A stretch of DNA of 64,000 nt. Source: Gemmatales bacterium. GTDB lineage: Bacteria > Planctomycetota > Planctomycetia > Gemmatales > HRBIN36. This document shows positions 53,477 through 62,587 of the stretch, one piece after another (position 1 is the stretch's first letter; each line of letters starts with the position of its first letter). The notes under the pieces were generated by a model. The model saw only the letters and a program-made list of their open reading frames with translations, made no database searches and was not told the DNA's origin. A program made the position numbers and the translations under genes. Location: NCBI GenBank assembly GCA_025060195.1, contig JANXCQ010000015.1:41899-105898 (forward strand), in the 5' to 3' direction.

Positions 53477-54952
53477 CTAGAGCGGGTGCGGCCAATAGGT
53501 CGCGAGCAACCAGACGAAGGGCAGGCCAGCTACTCCCATGAGCACTAAGCCGATCGTCCAGCTACGCAAGGTCTCGACCTCGGTGAGATACGACGCCCGG
53601 CATACAACCCAAAAACCGCTGTCATTCATCCATGAGCCGATCTTCGAACCACACCCAATTGCGAGCATAAGGTAAACGGGATGATACCCCAGGACTTGAG
53701 TCATCTCGGTTGCGGTCAGTTGTTCGACGGGTAGGCCAAGCTGCCGGGCCAGAGCATCGCGGACTATATCGCACGTAGTAATCATGGCGACCGTCGCTGA
53801 GCCTTGAGCAATTTTGAGCATCGCCGTCAATCCCCAAGCGAGCACGAGCACGGGGATACCTAAATGTTGCGCCGCCAGACTAATCGATTCCCCGACGCCG
53901 ACGTGTTGCAACATTTTACCAAAGGCTCCCCCCGCACTAGTGATGAGCAAAATCATCCCTGCTTCGTCCAAGGCAGAGGCGGTAAATCGGGCCAATTCGC
54001 TGCGTCCCCAGCGCTGTTGTCGGGCCGTGAGCCAGAGCGCTACTAAAGCGGATACCAAAAGTGCTATGTTGCGCTCGCCAGCAAAGCTCACCAACGCCAG
54101 CCACCACGTCGACTGACTGGCATTCCCCGCAAAAACCCGGCTGAGCGTTGGAAGATTAATAAGGACCAAAGGCAGCAGAATCGGGCACAGCGCCCAAGCC
54201 AGATGAGGTAATTCCTTATCAGGCCGTTGCATCTGCATTTCCAAGCTTTGTTTTTTCGCAGCATCGTCGAGGCGGAGCGGAACAGGATATTGGCGATTCA
54301 TCCAGACGCCGTAGAGGAAACCAATCACCGCCAGGGGCGCGGCAACCAGCACGCCCATCTGAATGGCCAGCCCCAAATCCACATGGAGTCGGACGCTGAC
54401 CGTGAGAGGCCCCGGCGTGGGCGGCACGAGCGAGTGCGTTATTCCCGCCCCAGCTGCTACTGCCATGATGTACGACAGATATTTCTCGGGCCTGCGGAGG
54501 GCCAAAGCTAACACCAGCGGGGCCAGAATTAGGAACACGGTGTCAAAAAACACCGGAATGCCTAGGATGAACGCCGCCACAAGTAAAGCCTCGCCTGCGC
54601 CCTCGGGACCAAAGAGTCGTAAGCTACTGCGGACGATCCGCTCTGCAGAGCCACTCTCGGTCATGGCCCGGCCGACAATCGTAGCCAAGGCAATGACGAT
54701 GCCGATGGAACCCATGGTTTCGCCGAAGCCTCGCGCCACTTCCCCCGGCACGCGTTCTAGTGCTAAAACACGTTCTCTGCCTGGCTCGGCTCGGTAAATC
54801 ACTCGCGGAGAGAGCAAGCCAACCACGAGTGCTGCCAACAATAAGGCCAGAAACGCATTGAGCCGCCAGTACACCAGCAACCACGAAATCAACCCGATTC
54901 CCAGCCCCAAAAGCACCAACGGATACCAGTCCATCGTCGGCGGTTCGGCCAT
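53477..54952 (-). CDS. Gluconate/H+ symporter (GntP family permease)
   Basis: This 491-residue polytopic protein matches GntP permeases: WYPLVLLGLGIGLISWLLVYWRLNAFLALLLAALVVGLL, then GETMGSIGIVIALATIVGRAMTESG, AAGAGITHSLVPPTPGPL, and the C-terminal IGCGSKIGSWMNDSGFWVV motif. There are about 12 to 14 hydrophobic helices. The family moves gluconate and related sugar acids with protons. The DHH gene lies downstream and the DUF374 gene upstream with a 285-base gap, so it is alone. The sugar-acid link with the uronate isomerase-like gene at 12 kb is possible but distant. Confidence 0.93.
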   Translation of the reverse strand: MAEPPTMDWYPLVLLGLGIGLISWLLVYWRLNAFLALLLAALVVGLLSPRVIYRAEPGRERVLALERVPGEVARGFGETMGSIGIVIALATIVGRAMTESGSAERIVRSSLRLFGPEGAGEALLVAAFILGIPVFFDTVFLILAPLVLALALRRPEKYLSYIMAVAAGAGITHSLVPPTPGPLTVSVRLHVDLGLAIQMGVLVAAPLAVIGFLYGVWMNRQYPVPLRLDDAAKKQSLEMQMQRPDKELPHLAWALCPILLPLVLINLPTLSRVFAGNASQSTWWLALVSFAGERNIALLVSALVALWLTARQQRWGRSELARFTASALDEAGMILLITSAGGAFGKMLQHVGVGESISLAAQHLGIPVLVLAWGLTAMLKIAQGSATVAMITTCDIVRDALARQLGLPVEQLTATEMTQVLGYHPVYLMLAIGCGSKIGSWMNDSGFWVVCRASYLTEVETLRSWTIGLVLMGVAGLPFVWLLATYWPHPL

Positions 54953-55237
54953 ACTCTGTCCCCACTGCTCTCGATGTACAGTCCCCGTTCGTCATTTCGA
55001 TAGATTATGCAGTCCCCGTATTCCCCTCTATCGCTGGCCGCCGACACGTTGCACGCCAAGTAGTCGCTCGCTGAGCGCCGAAGTTCGCTTCCGCAGAAGC
55101 TCCAAGCATCACGCTTCCGTGCAGCCCGTGTCCTTCTCGCAAAACCATTGTGGAAAAAGAGTGTATCATCAATAATCCCAGCGTGGTTGTCGGTGCACTG
55201 ATGTCCTGCGCCGATTGCCCACAACGTAACCATTACA

Positions 55238-55993
55238 CTAGGTCGATTGCTTCTTGTCCACTAGGACGGCTCGACGTGATTCAGCATCTGCGAAACCGTC
55301 ATGCGCCAACCGGCTGGGCCAACGGGGCAATTGGCCGGTAACAGCCCAAAGTTCTGCGCGCTGAGTCGCCAGGTCTAAGGCACGCTGCAGCTGCTGAAGG
55401 TAAGGTGTCAGTTGTTCGCGATTCAGGTCAGGGGGCACGTGAATAGGCGGGTGCGCCACCACATAGACCGTGCTACCTAGCATGGGCAAAGCGAACCGAT
55501 CCCAGCTGCGAAACCGCCAAGCCCGCCCAAACCCAACGCCGATGGGCACAATCGGCAAACCCGTGCGCGACGCCAGATAAGCAATCCCCGGCTGCACACA
55601 ACGCCGCGGACCTCGGGGCCCATCGGGCGTAACTAGGATGTGGCAGGAAGTATGAATTTCGATCAATTCCCGCAAGGCCTGCGAGCCACCTCGGCGAGTC
55701 GATCCCCGAACCACCCGCACGCCAAAACAACGACACATATACGCAAGCCATTCCCCATCGGCATGTTGGCTAATCAAAGTTACGACGGGACGTGTGCTAT
55801 CCAGACCAGCGGGCACCAAGAGAGCTTCATGCCAAAGGGCGTAGATTAAGCGTTGTCTGGTGCGCTCACTCTGAGGATGTACCCAGCGGCACTCGGGAGA
55901 GTAGCGATAGCATAAAGTCGTCATCCAGGCTCGTACCACAGGACCCGCTAAGGTGGCCAAGGAACGAATCACGTACGGATGCCGAATTTTCAC
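55238..55993 (-). CDS. DUF374-family (lysophospholipid acyltransferase-like) protein
   Basis: The 251-residue protein has the DUF374 pattern: YALWHEALLVPAGL, VVTLISQHADGEWLAYMCRCFG, VRGSTRRGGSQALRELIE and TPDGPRGPRRCVQPGIAYLASRTGLPIVPIGV. These are the acyltransferase-like blocks of LpxL/DUF374 proteins, which act at the inner membrane on lipid A or similar acceptors. The family function is only partly established. GTG 55991-55993 is the likely start with GGAGG 7-8 bases upstream; the frame opens at TTG 56020. It is divergent from the dienelactone hydrolase gene. Confidence 0.87.
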   Translation of the reverse strand: MKIRHPYVIRSLATLAGPVVRAWMTTLCYRYSPECRWVHPQSERTRQRLIYALWHEALLVPAGLDSTRPVVTLISQHADGEWLAYMCRCFGVRVVRGSTRRGGSQALRELIEIHTSCHILVTPDGPRGPRRCVQPGIAYLASRTGLPIVPIGVGFGRAWRFRSWDRFALPMLGSTVYVVAHPPIHVPPDLNREQLTPYLQQLQRALDLATQRAELWAVTGQLPRWPSRLAHDGFADAESRRAVLVDKKQST

Positions 55994-56168
55994 GCCCACT
56001 ACCTCCAATCCAGGACGCAATTAGTATCAACCCCCTTATCACTGGCACAAGGTCAATTGGTCAGCAGTTACGCGTGGCGATGTGGCAAAAATCGTCCTGG
56101 GATTTACCCGGGCCAAGTCCTATAATCGGCGCATATTCCCGACATTCTTCTCACAAGGAGACGCTGCC

Positions 56169-56981
56169 ATGACTCGTCTGGCATCCGTGCCTTGGACACT
56201 GCTACTTGCTGGCCTAGCCGTGCCTATGGGGGCCTATACTCAGGAATTCGCCCGGCAACGCCTAGAAAAATCCCCGCGACATCAGGAATGGGTGGAAGTA
56301 AAGCGCGGTGACCGCACTATCCATTGTTTCGTGGTCTATCCTGAGAAAAAAGAAAAGACCCCTGCGGTGTTGGTGATTCACGAGAATCGTGGATTAACCG
56401 ACTGGGTCAGGCTCGTATGCGATGAGCTAGCCGAGGCGGGTTATATCGGGATCGCCCCGGATTTGCTTTCAGGTCATGCCCCAGGTGGAGGCAAAACCAG
56501 CGATTTCAAAAGCGCCGACCTGGCTATGAAGGCGCTTTACAAGCTCGACCCAGACGAAATCCTCGCTGACCTGCACGCTACCGCCGATTACGCGAAGAAA
56601 CTTCCTGCCTGTAACGGGAAAATTGCCGTGTGCGGCTTCTGCTGGGGTGGCGGCCAATGTTTTCGCTTCGCCTGCACACGTCCTGACCTGAGCGCAGCTT
56701 TTGTGTTTTACGGCGCATTTCCGCACACCCGTGAGCAACTCAGTCGTCTTAATTGTCCCGTCTATGGCTTTTACGCCGAACGCGATGCTCGTATTAATGC
56801 CACTCTCGACGATACGAAACGCTTGATGAAGGAGTTGGGCAAGAAGTTTGAGGCGGAGATTTATCCCGGTGCTGGCCACGGTTTCATGCGCCAGGGGGAC
56901 GACCCCAAGGGTCCCGAGGCCGACCGTAAGGCCCGCGAGGATGCCTGGAAACGCTGGAAAGCCCTGTTAGCAGCCATGTAA
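56169..56981 (+). CDS. Dienelactone hydrolase family protein, exported
   Basis: The 270-residue alpha/beta hydrolase has a signal peptide (residues 1-22, WTLLLAGLAVPMGAYT). The catalytic triad is visible: Cys in GFCWGGGQ, the Asp in ERDARI and the His in GAGHGFMR, as in dienelactone hydrolases. Early motifs IHENRGLTDWVR and DLLSGHAP fit. ATG 56169 has AAGGAG 9 bases upstream. The stop overlaps by 15 bases the convergent HExxH gene stop. The substrate is not known; many planctomycete members of this family act on carbohydrate esters or small lactones. Confidence 0.9.
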   Translation: MTRLASVPWTLLLAGLAVPMGAYTQEFARQRLEKSPRHQEWVEVKRGDRTIHCFVVYPEKKEKTPAVLVIHENRGLTDWVRLVCDELAEAGYIGIAPDLLSGHAPGGGKTSDFKSADLAMKALYKLDPDEILADLHATADYAKKLPACNGKIAVCGFCWGGGQCFRFACTRPDLSAAFVFYGAFPHTREQLSRLNCPVYGFYAERDARINATLDDTKRLMKELGKKFEAEIYPGAGHGFMRQGDDPKGPEADRKAREDAWKRWKALLAAM

Positions 56982-57905
56982 CCCGCCTTGGTGTTCCGTC
57001 GTGCTTTGCGGAAGGCAAGGCGACTCTGGGGCGCCCATGCTTATGCCTTTGTCCAGGGCTAACCGCAAAATCCGCGGCGCAGGGAGCCATTCGCCCACCA
57101 CAACGCCGTAACGCTGCAACAGCTCCCGTCCTGAAAACCGTAAGAATGCGAATTTCGACTCGTCGGGACGTGTTTGCAGATATGCACGCACTAACAAAGC
57201 CATGCGGCGGTCATAAGCCTTTTTCGACCGGCTATGCCAGCAATATCGGCCTGAATGGCGATATAAGTCGCCGTCAAACTGCGGAGAAATGTGGCTCAGC
57301 TCGTGCATGATCGTGATCATCTTCTCCTCAAATGGCAAATCGAAAAACCGCGGTAACGGAAACGCGATGAGATACAAAAGCTCCCAACCGCGGAGCCAAT
57401 AGCGCGGTAACACCAATTGCCAGGCACCGCAGCGGCGATACAAAGTCCCGCCTGGAAAACGTAACGGCGTAATCCGGCCGAGCAATCCGCCCGGGCGCCT
57501 CCCACAACGTGTAACGCCCACATGAAGCTGCTGCACTCGAATATGCGAAAACTCGGGCAGTCGCGCTACCAGGTCGGCCACCAGTTCGGTCATTGCCGCG
57601 GTGAAGTCAAACACCGTCGTGCGCGCTGAGCCACTTGCCTCTACGTGCGACTGCGTCGCTGGTTCTTCTCGACGACTCCTGCAAGGCAAATTGATAATGC
57701 GGTTTCCTTGGGGTTCAGCTAACCGCCAAGCACGCAGCGGAACCGGTCGGCAATTCGGCCCATCTCCCCAGTAATAATCCAGTTCCTCGTGCAGGGTAAG
57801 ATTGTGAGACGGAGCGATTACACATTCCGCTCTCGCCCATTCGACCGAAGGCTGAGACGAAGGATGTTCGAAGCGTGAGCCTGGCAGCCGACGATCTGCG
57901 CTCAT
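56967..57905 (-). CDS. Putative HExxH metallopeptidase-like protein
   Basis: The 312-residue protein has a clear HExxH zinc-binding motif in IMHELSHISPQFDGDLYRH, where the third ligand could be the His after GDLYR. This resembles phage-type metallopeptidase domains (HELxHI..xFDG..RxH). The N-terminal third (SHNLTLHEELDYYWGD) and the RCGRRPGGLLGRI region are less conserved. No signal peptide is seen. Its start has no strong ribosome-binding site. The convergent overlap with the dienelactone hydrolase stop (56967-56981) is a compact 3' junction. I cannot tell whether it is an active peptidase. Confidence 0.6.
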   Translation of the reverse strand: MSADRRLPGSRFEHPSSQPSVEWARAECVIAPSHNLTLHEELDYYWGDGPNCRPVPLRAWRLAEPQGNRIINLPCRSRREEPATQSHVEASGSARTTVFDFTAAMTELVADLVARLPEFSHIRVQQLHVGVTRCGRRPGGLLGRITPLRFPGGTLYRRCGAWQLVLPRYWLRGWELLYLIAFPLPRFFDLPFEEKMITIMHELSHISPQFDGDLYRHSGRYCWHSRSKKAYDRRMALLVRAYLQTRPDESKFAFLRFSGRELLQRYGVVVGEWLPAPRILRLALDKGISMGAPESPCLPQSTTEHQGGLHGC

Positions 57906-58353
57906 GATAAGTCCAGCTTCCGCGGGTGCCTTATCTCAGATGCCACGTTATTCGGCACTATAGCAAACCCGCAGAACCGTGTAAACACTTTTCAGGACTG
58001 TAAACCCGTTTTTTGCCCGAGGAAATTCTTACGCTGTCACCGCAACTGCTCGCTCAAAGGAGAATTGGCGCTCGAACAACAGTATGGCCGCATAGATTAC
58101 GCTGCTTAGTTGAGCCTAATGTTGCATAGTTGGACATAACTAACAGTCGTTTCATTCGGCACGATAGATAAATCCCCTCAAGTCGGACAATATCTCCAGC
58201 CGATAATAGTTATGCAGTTGGTAAGCACGAAAGCCACGATTGGATTAGGACCGTGAATTGTAGTCCCAGGCAAGGATGCACCGCTGCTCTCGGTCGGCAA
58301 GGAAGCCGACCCTTACCTTTTTCCGGGGGAAGACCAAGGCCGAGGATTGAGCC
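57906..58353. other. 448-base gap with no supported gene
   Basis: It lies between the HExxH gene (minus) and the small lipoprotein (plus), so it should contain both promoters. The open frames here are short and antisense-like, and no known RNA motif is recognised. Confidence 0.4.
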
Positions 58354-58554
58354 ATGGGCTGGCTTCGGATCATGCTGGCCTTATTCGTAGTAGGTGGATT
58401 CGGGTGCCAGACTTGGGAAGGTGGCATGACGTTGCCCTCTCCGCACTATCTCCGGGATTCCCCCGACTACGTCCCTCGTAAGAGCACTTTCGACCTACCG
58501 AACGAACTGCTCCAAATGCAACGCAACGCGGCGCCGGTAGCTCCTGCACCTTAG
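58354..58554 (+). CDS. Small lipoprotein
   Basis: The 66-residue protein has a short signal peptide ending in a lipobox-like VVGGFGC, so Cys18 should be lipidated. The mature part is only about 49 residues, with conserved-looking SPHYLRDSPDYVP and LQMQRNA. Tiny lipoproteins like this are common in planctomycetes and their functions are unknown. GAGG lies 8 bases before the ATG. Its convergent neighbour is the TPR/DUF3299 gene, which ends 28 bases beyond. Confidence 0.72.
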   Translation: MGWLRIMLALFVVGGFGCQTWEGGMTLPSPHYLRDSPDYVPRKSTFDLPNELLQMQRNAAPVAPAP

Positions 58555-58582
58555 TCTAAGCTCGGCTAAGCAACTGCCTTAG

Positions 58583-59938
58583 CTAGTCAGGTTGACCCAC
58601 GCGAGCTTGGCGAATGTGAAACAGGAAGTCCTCTGGGTCTTTGTCATTGAGTCGTAATCGGCCAATAATTTTGACTAACCCAGGCTGCCAAGGGACAGTT
58701 TTATCATCGGCCAACTCAACAAATACGATCCCGTTCGGCGGCGGCATCTCGCAATACCAGCAACCGACTGGGTATTCGAGCAACATGAACGCCGCATGTT
58801 CCAATTCTTCCGTGAGCGGTTGCATGAAGCCGGTAATCATCACCAACTTGCCCTCGAGACGAAGGAGCTGAGGCGGAAACGTCGGTCGGAACTTCTCATC
58901 CAGTTGCGTGTCCAGCAGCCAATCCCAGTGCAAGCTATTGACACCCGTTTCCGACACGGGGGGAAGTGAATCTAAGTCGGCCCGTTCTGGCAAGAGAGGT
59001 CGGCGGGAGCGGAAAACCACAGGCTTATGGCCCGTATGGGGCGAGCCAGGATCAGCTTTGGCCAAGGCTTGCCGAACGGCCTGGCGATGCGCGCGCACCG
59101 TTGGCGAGCCGAAGCCCCAAGCGGTCACCAACAGGTCGAAGAGCTGATTAGCCACGTTCAATTCCCCATAAAGCACCGCTAACTCGGCCAGCTGCCAGAC
59201 TAACGCGGCGTCGTCAGGCAACCACAACAGCAACTGCTGAACGATGGCCAAGGCGTCTTCAGGCAATTTACGCCGCCACTGCCCTGCGACCGCCCCCGTC
59301 GGTGGATAACTTCCATCCGCTGGTTCATAGCGCACGCCAAAAAGATCGTCCCACTGCAATTGGCCACTGCGTTGCTGTAAGCGCTCCCGCACCAGTCGCA
59401 GATGGTACTGTTCATAACGCTGCCAGGCAGCGGGCGCCAGTTGAACCGCCTGCTCCAGAAAGATGACCGCTTGCTCGAGGCTTCCAACCCGCTGCCAAGC
59501 TGTGGCCAAGTTGGCTACTAAGGCGAAATGTTGCGCGTGTTCCTGATAAGCACCGCGTAAAACGCTCAGCGCCCGTTGCGGTTCGCCTAAACGCAAATAA
59601 ATAGCTCCCAAGTCGGCGGCCTCTTCAGCGGTGAGTTTCCGCTCGCTGCGAAGTTTCTCCAAGCGCTCAGCATGCCGCTCATACTGCCTACGCCTCTCGC
59701 TAACCAGTGGAGTACCACCCACTAGCGCCTGACTCGGCTGGGCCAAGTTTCGCAGCATTCGCCAATCGGTCAGAAAACCTGACCACTGGGCAGGCAACGA
59801 AGCATAACGCTCCCCCGAGTAATACAGGCCCGCCCAGACGGTGTAGCGGCCGCCGCCGAAGAGCAACACCAGTGCAGCCCAAACTAGCCCAAGGCGTAAT
59901 TGACTCGGCTTTGCACCACATCTCGGCCATGTTACCAT
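58583..59938 (-). CDS. TPR protein with DUF3299 C-terminal domain
   Basis: The 451-residue protein has an N-terminal hydrophobic helix (LGLVWAALVLLFGGG), TPR-like helices around residues 95-185 (DLGAIYLRLGEPQRALSVLRGAY, ATAWQRVGSLEQAVIFLEQAV) and a C-terminal DUF3299-like domain. That domain reads GKLVMITGFMQPLTEELEHA, then LLEYPVGCWYCEMPPPNGIVFVEL, close to the GxxVxxxGFMxPL...CxHxPPPPxNxxV pattern. DUF3299 proteins are periplasmic and of unknown role, perhaps metal-related. The start has weak support. It is convergent with the lipoprotein gene. Confidence 0.8.
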   Translation of the reverse strand: MVTWPRCGAKPSQLRLGLVWAALVLLFGGGRYTVWAGLYYSGERYASLPAQWSGFLTDWRMLRNLAQPSQALVGGTPLVSERRRQYERHAERLEKLRSERKLTAEEAADLGAIYLRLGEPQRALSVLRGAYQEHAQHFALVANLATAWQRVGSLEQAVIFLEQAVQLAPAAWQRYEQYHLRLVRERLQQRSGQLQWDDLFGVRYEPADGSYPPTGAVAGQWRRKLPEDALAIVQQLLLWLPDDAALVWQLAELAVLYGELNVANQLFDLLVTAWGFGSPTVRAHRQAVRQALAKADPGSPHTGHKPVVFRSRRPLLPERADLDSLPPVSETGVNSLHWDWLLDTQLDEKFRPTFPPQLLRLEGKLVMITGFMQPLTEELEHAAFMLLEYPVGCWYCEMPPPNGIVFVELADDKTVPWQPGLVKIIGRLRLNDKDPEDFLFHIRQARVGQPD

Positions 59939-60164
59939 GGGCCTATGCTCCTCCTCGACTTCTCAGGTCGCCCTTCAATGAATCACCTGTCCCAACCAGG
60001 CCGGAAGAACGCTTAGCCTGCGCTATACTCGCCAAAGCCTTCAGCCAGGTTGAGTTCCTCTAGTATTTTTCTCGGTCTGCACAGACGAACAACACACAAC
60101 TTGTTATATAGGAATAAAGCTAATGGCGAAGCAGCTTTGACCAGCCATGGGGAGCGTTACCACT

Positions 60165-62261
60165 ATGAAACTCGGCGTCAGGTCCAGCCCCACGCTCGTT
60201 CTCCTCAGCATGACTATAACGGCTTGCTGGTTTAGTGTACAAAACGTCGCAGTACATTCCCAAGCAGAGCCCGGTTCGACGGGCGAAGCGCGAAAGCAGT
60301 TTTACAACTACCTTCTGGGGGAATGCCGCAAACATTTTGAGTCGCGGCGTCAAGAAATCGAAAAACTAAAGACGCCCGAACAAGTGCGGCAGCGTCAGGA
60401 ACGATTACGGGCCGCATTCCTGGCGGCGTTAGGAGGCTTTCCCGAAAAAACTCCCCTGCGACCGCAAGTCACTGGACATTTGCAAGGCGACGGCTTCCGC
60501 GTCGAGAAGGTGATTTTCGAAAGCCGACCCCATCATCATGTCAGCGCGTTGCTCTATATTCCCAACGGGCAAGGTCCATTCCCAGGGGTTTTGCTACCGT
60601 GCGGCCACAGCGCCAACGGGAAGGCGGCGGAGGCCTATCAGCGTGCCTGTATTTCCCTAGCCAAACATGGATTTGTCGTTCTGTGCTACGACCCCATCGG
60701 CCAAGGAGAGCGCTATCAAATTCTCGACTCGCAAGGACGACCGCGTATTCGCAGTAGCACTGTGGAGCACACACTGGTCGGCGTGGCAGCGTTACTGGTC
60801 GGTTGGAACACCGCCACTTTTCGTGTTTGGGATGGCCTACGTGCTCTAGATTATCTCGCCAGCCGCCCCGAAGTGGATAGCAAACGCCTTGGCTGCACTG
60901 GGAATTCGGGAGGGGGCACGTTGACGGCTTACCTAATGGCCTTGGATGACCGCATCCAAGTGGCTGCTCCCTCCTGTTACATTACTTCCTTGGAACGGTT
61001 GTTTGAGACGATTGGTCCCCAAGATGCTGAGCAAAACCTTCCCGGACAAGTTGTTCTGGGCCTGGAGCATGCTGATTACATCACACTCCGCGCTCCTAAG
61101 CCGACGCTGATTCTCACGGCGACGCACGATTTCTTCGACATTCGTGGCAGCTGGGAAACCTTCCGCGAGGCGAAGCGGATTTATTGCCTTCTGGGTTTTA
61201 GCGAGCGCGTGGAAATAGCCGAGTTTTCGACACCGCACGGCTTTCATCGTGGGCAACGGGAAGCCATGCTTCGTTGGATGCGGCGATGGTTGCAACAGCG
61301 AGACGACGCCGTCTCCGAACCTGATTTTCCAGTCTTCACCGACTCTCAGCTTCAATGCACGCGGACAGGACAAGTCCTGGAGGATTTCCGCGGACTTTCC
61401 GTCTTCGACATCATCGCCCGCGAAGCGGCACGGTTACAATCGTTACGAGATAAGTCTTCCGTTCCAGCTCAGGATAAGTTGGCTCAGATCAAAAAGCTAC
61501 TTGCTTGGCGTGAACCTGCGCCAGCGCGAACCGTTTCTGTCCGCTCAGGGACGACACGGCGCTGGATGGAAACGGAGCCAGGCATCCTCATCCCGCTGCT
61601 GTGCGTAAGCCAGGGACAACAAGGGGGTATCACCCTCTGCGTTATCGAGGATGAGACTGAAATTGATACATTAGCCCAGGAACTGGCGCGGCACGGTTTA
61701 CCGTTGACGGGGACTGTTTATTTCATGAGGCCGCGCGGCCTAGGGTCGAAAGCTACAGAAAAGCCTACGGGCATGGAGCTGTTCGGTGCGGACTGGAGGG
61801 AAGCATTTCTCGCCCTGCACTTGAATCGGCCGTTATTAGGACAGCGTACTATGGATGTGGTAAGCGTGCTGAAGGCTTTACGGCAAGAGCATGGTGAACC
61901 GCCCATTCATTTGGTGGGTACAGGACGGTGCGGCCCGATCGTGTTACACGCCGCAGCCTTCGACGACAAAGTGAACAAGATTACACTTTACAAGAGCCTA
62001 GTCTCTTGGCAAACGATTGTTGAGGAGAAGATAAGCGTCGGGCAGTTGGCCCAGGTGATACCGGGCGCCCTAGCGGTCTACGACCTGCCCGACTTAGCGG
62101 CGAGCCTGACGCCACGCTCGCTCACGATCATAGCACCTGTACGGGCAGATGGGACACCGTGTAACGAGCAGTATGCCCAGCGCATTTACCACCATGTGCA
62201 GGCTGCTTATCGGCAGGCGCAAGCTGCGGAGCACTTCCGAATCTTATTACTTAAGCAATAA
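60165..62261 (+). CDS. Exported alpha/beta hydrolase (acetyl xylan esterase-like, two-domain)
   Basis: The 698-residue protein has a signal sequence (about residues 1-27, VLLSMTITACWFSV) and an alpha/beta hydrolase domain with oxyanion region LLPCGHSANGKA, CYDPIGQGER, the nucleophile elbow GCTGNSGGGTLTAYL (Ser in GNSGGG), a possible acid in TATHDFFDIRG and His in STPHGFHRGQRE. A second, weaker hydrolase-like domain starts around residue 470 (LCVIEDETEID, VGTGRCGPIVLHAAA). It resembles planctomycete secreted acetyl xylan esterase/Abhydrolase_7 proteins. ATG 60165 has GGGGAG about 10 bases upstream; the frame opens at 60147. It probably acts on polysaccharide esters. Confidence 0.83.
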   Translation: MKLGVRSSPTLVLLSMTITACWFSVQNVAVHSQAEPGSTGEARKQFYNYLLGECRKHFESRRQEIEKLKTPEQVRQRQERLRAAFLAALGGFPEKTPLRPQVTGHLQGDGFRVEKVIFESRPHHHVSALLYIPNGQGPFPGVLLPCGHSANGKAAEAYQRACISLAKHGFVVLCYDPIGQGERYQILDSQGRPRIRSSTVEHTLVGVAALLVGWNTATFRVWDGLRALDYLASRPEVDSKRLGCTGNSGGGTLTAYLMALDDRIQVAAPSCYITSLERLFETIGPQDAEQNLPGQVVLGLEHADYITLRAPKPTLILTATHDFFDIRGSWETFREAKRIYCLLGFSERVEIAEFSTPHGFHRGQREAMLRWMRRWLQQRDDAVSEPDFPVFTDSQLQCTRTGQVLEDFRGLSVFDIIAREAARLQSLRDKSSVPAQDKLAQIKKLLAWREPAPARTVSVRSGTTRRWMETEPGILIPLLCVSQGQQGGITLCVIEDETEIDTLAQELARHGLPLTGTVYFMRPRGLGSKATEKPTGMELFGADWREAFLALHLNRPLLGQRTMDVVSVLKALRQEHGEPPIHLVGTGRCGPIVLHAAAFDDKVNKITLYKSLVSWQTIVEEKISVGQLAQVIPGALAVYDLPDLAASLTPRSLTIIAPVRADGTPCNEQYAQRIYHHVQAAYRQAQAAEHFRILLLKQ

Positions 62262-62587
62262 CGCTTTTCTAACGGCCCGCGCCCTAAAAGTTTCGCAGGA
62301 ACATGATTCTAATCCATGTGGCTTAACTGCTCGACATACAGATGGCCATACCATTCGGTCCCGCATTAGTTTTTACTAGATTGACCCCCCTATCCTAAGA
62401 CCGCATATGTTTGAAATTATACCCTAAGTTTGAGATTACACCCTAAACTTTCGTCAGTAACTAAGTTGGCGGCCAACTGATGGTGTCAAAAAATTTGACT
62501 TTGCGGGTTTTGTATGGCAAACTGTTTGGGGCTGATGTATCGGTTTTTCCTGCCCCGGGCGAAACGCTCCGCATTTCGAGGGACGCT
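62262..62587. other. 326-base gap with a 17-bp tandem-like repeat
   Basis: This is the presumed promoter region of the kinase-like gene. It holds two near-identical 17-bp units, TTGAAATTATACCCTAA (62411-62427) and TTGAGATTACACCCTAA (62430-62446), 19 bases apart. Nothing else stands out. Confidence 0.5.
62411..62446. repeat. Two 17-bp direct repeats upstream of the kinase-like gene
   Basis: TTGAAATTATACCCTAA and TTGAGATTACACCCTAA differ at two positions and are placed 19 bases apart. They could be a DNA-binding site for a dimeric or multimeric regulator, or chance. Confidence 0.5.
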
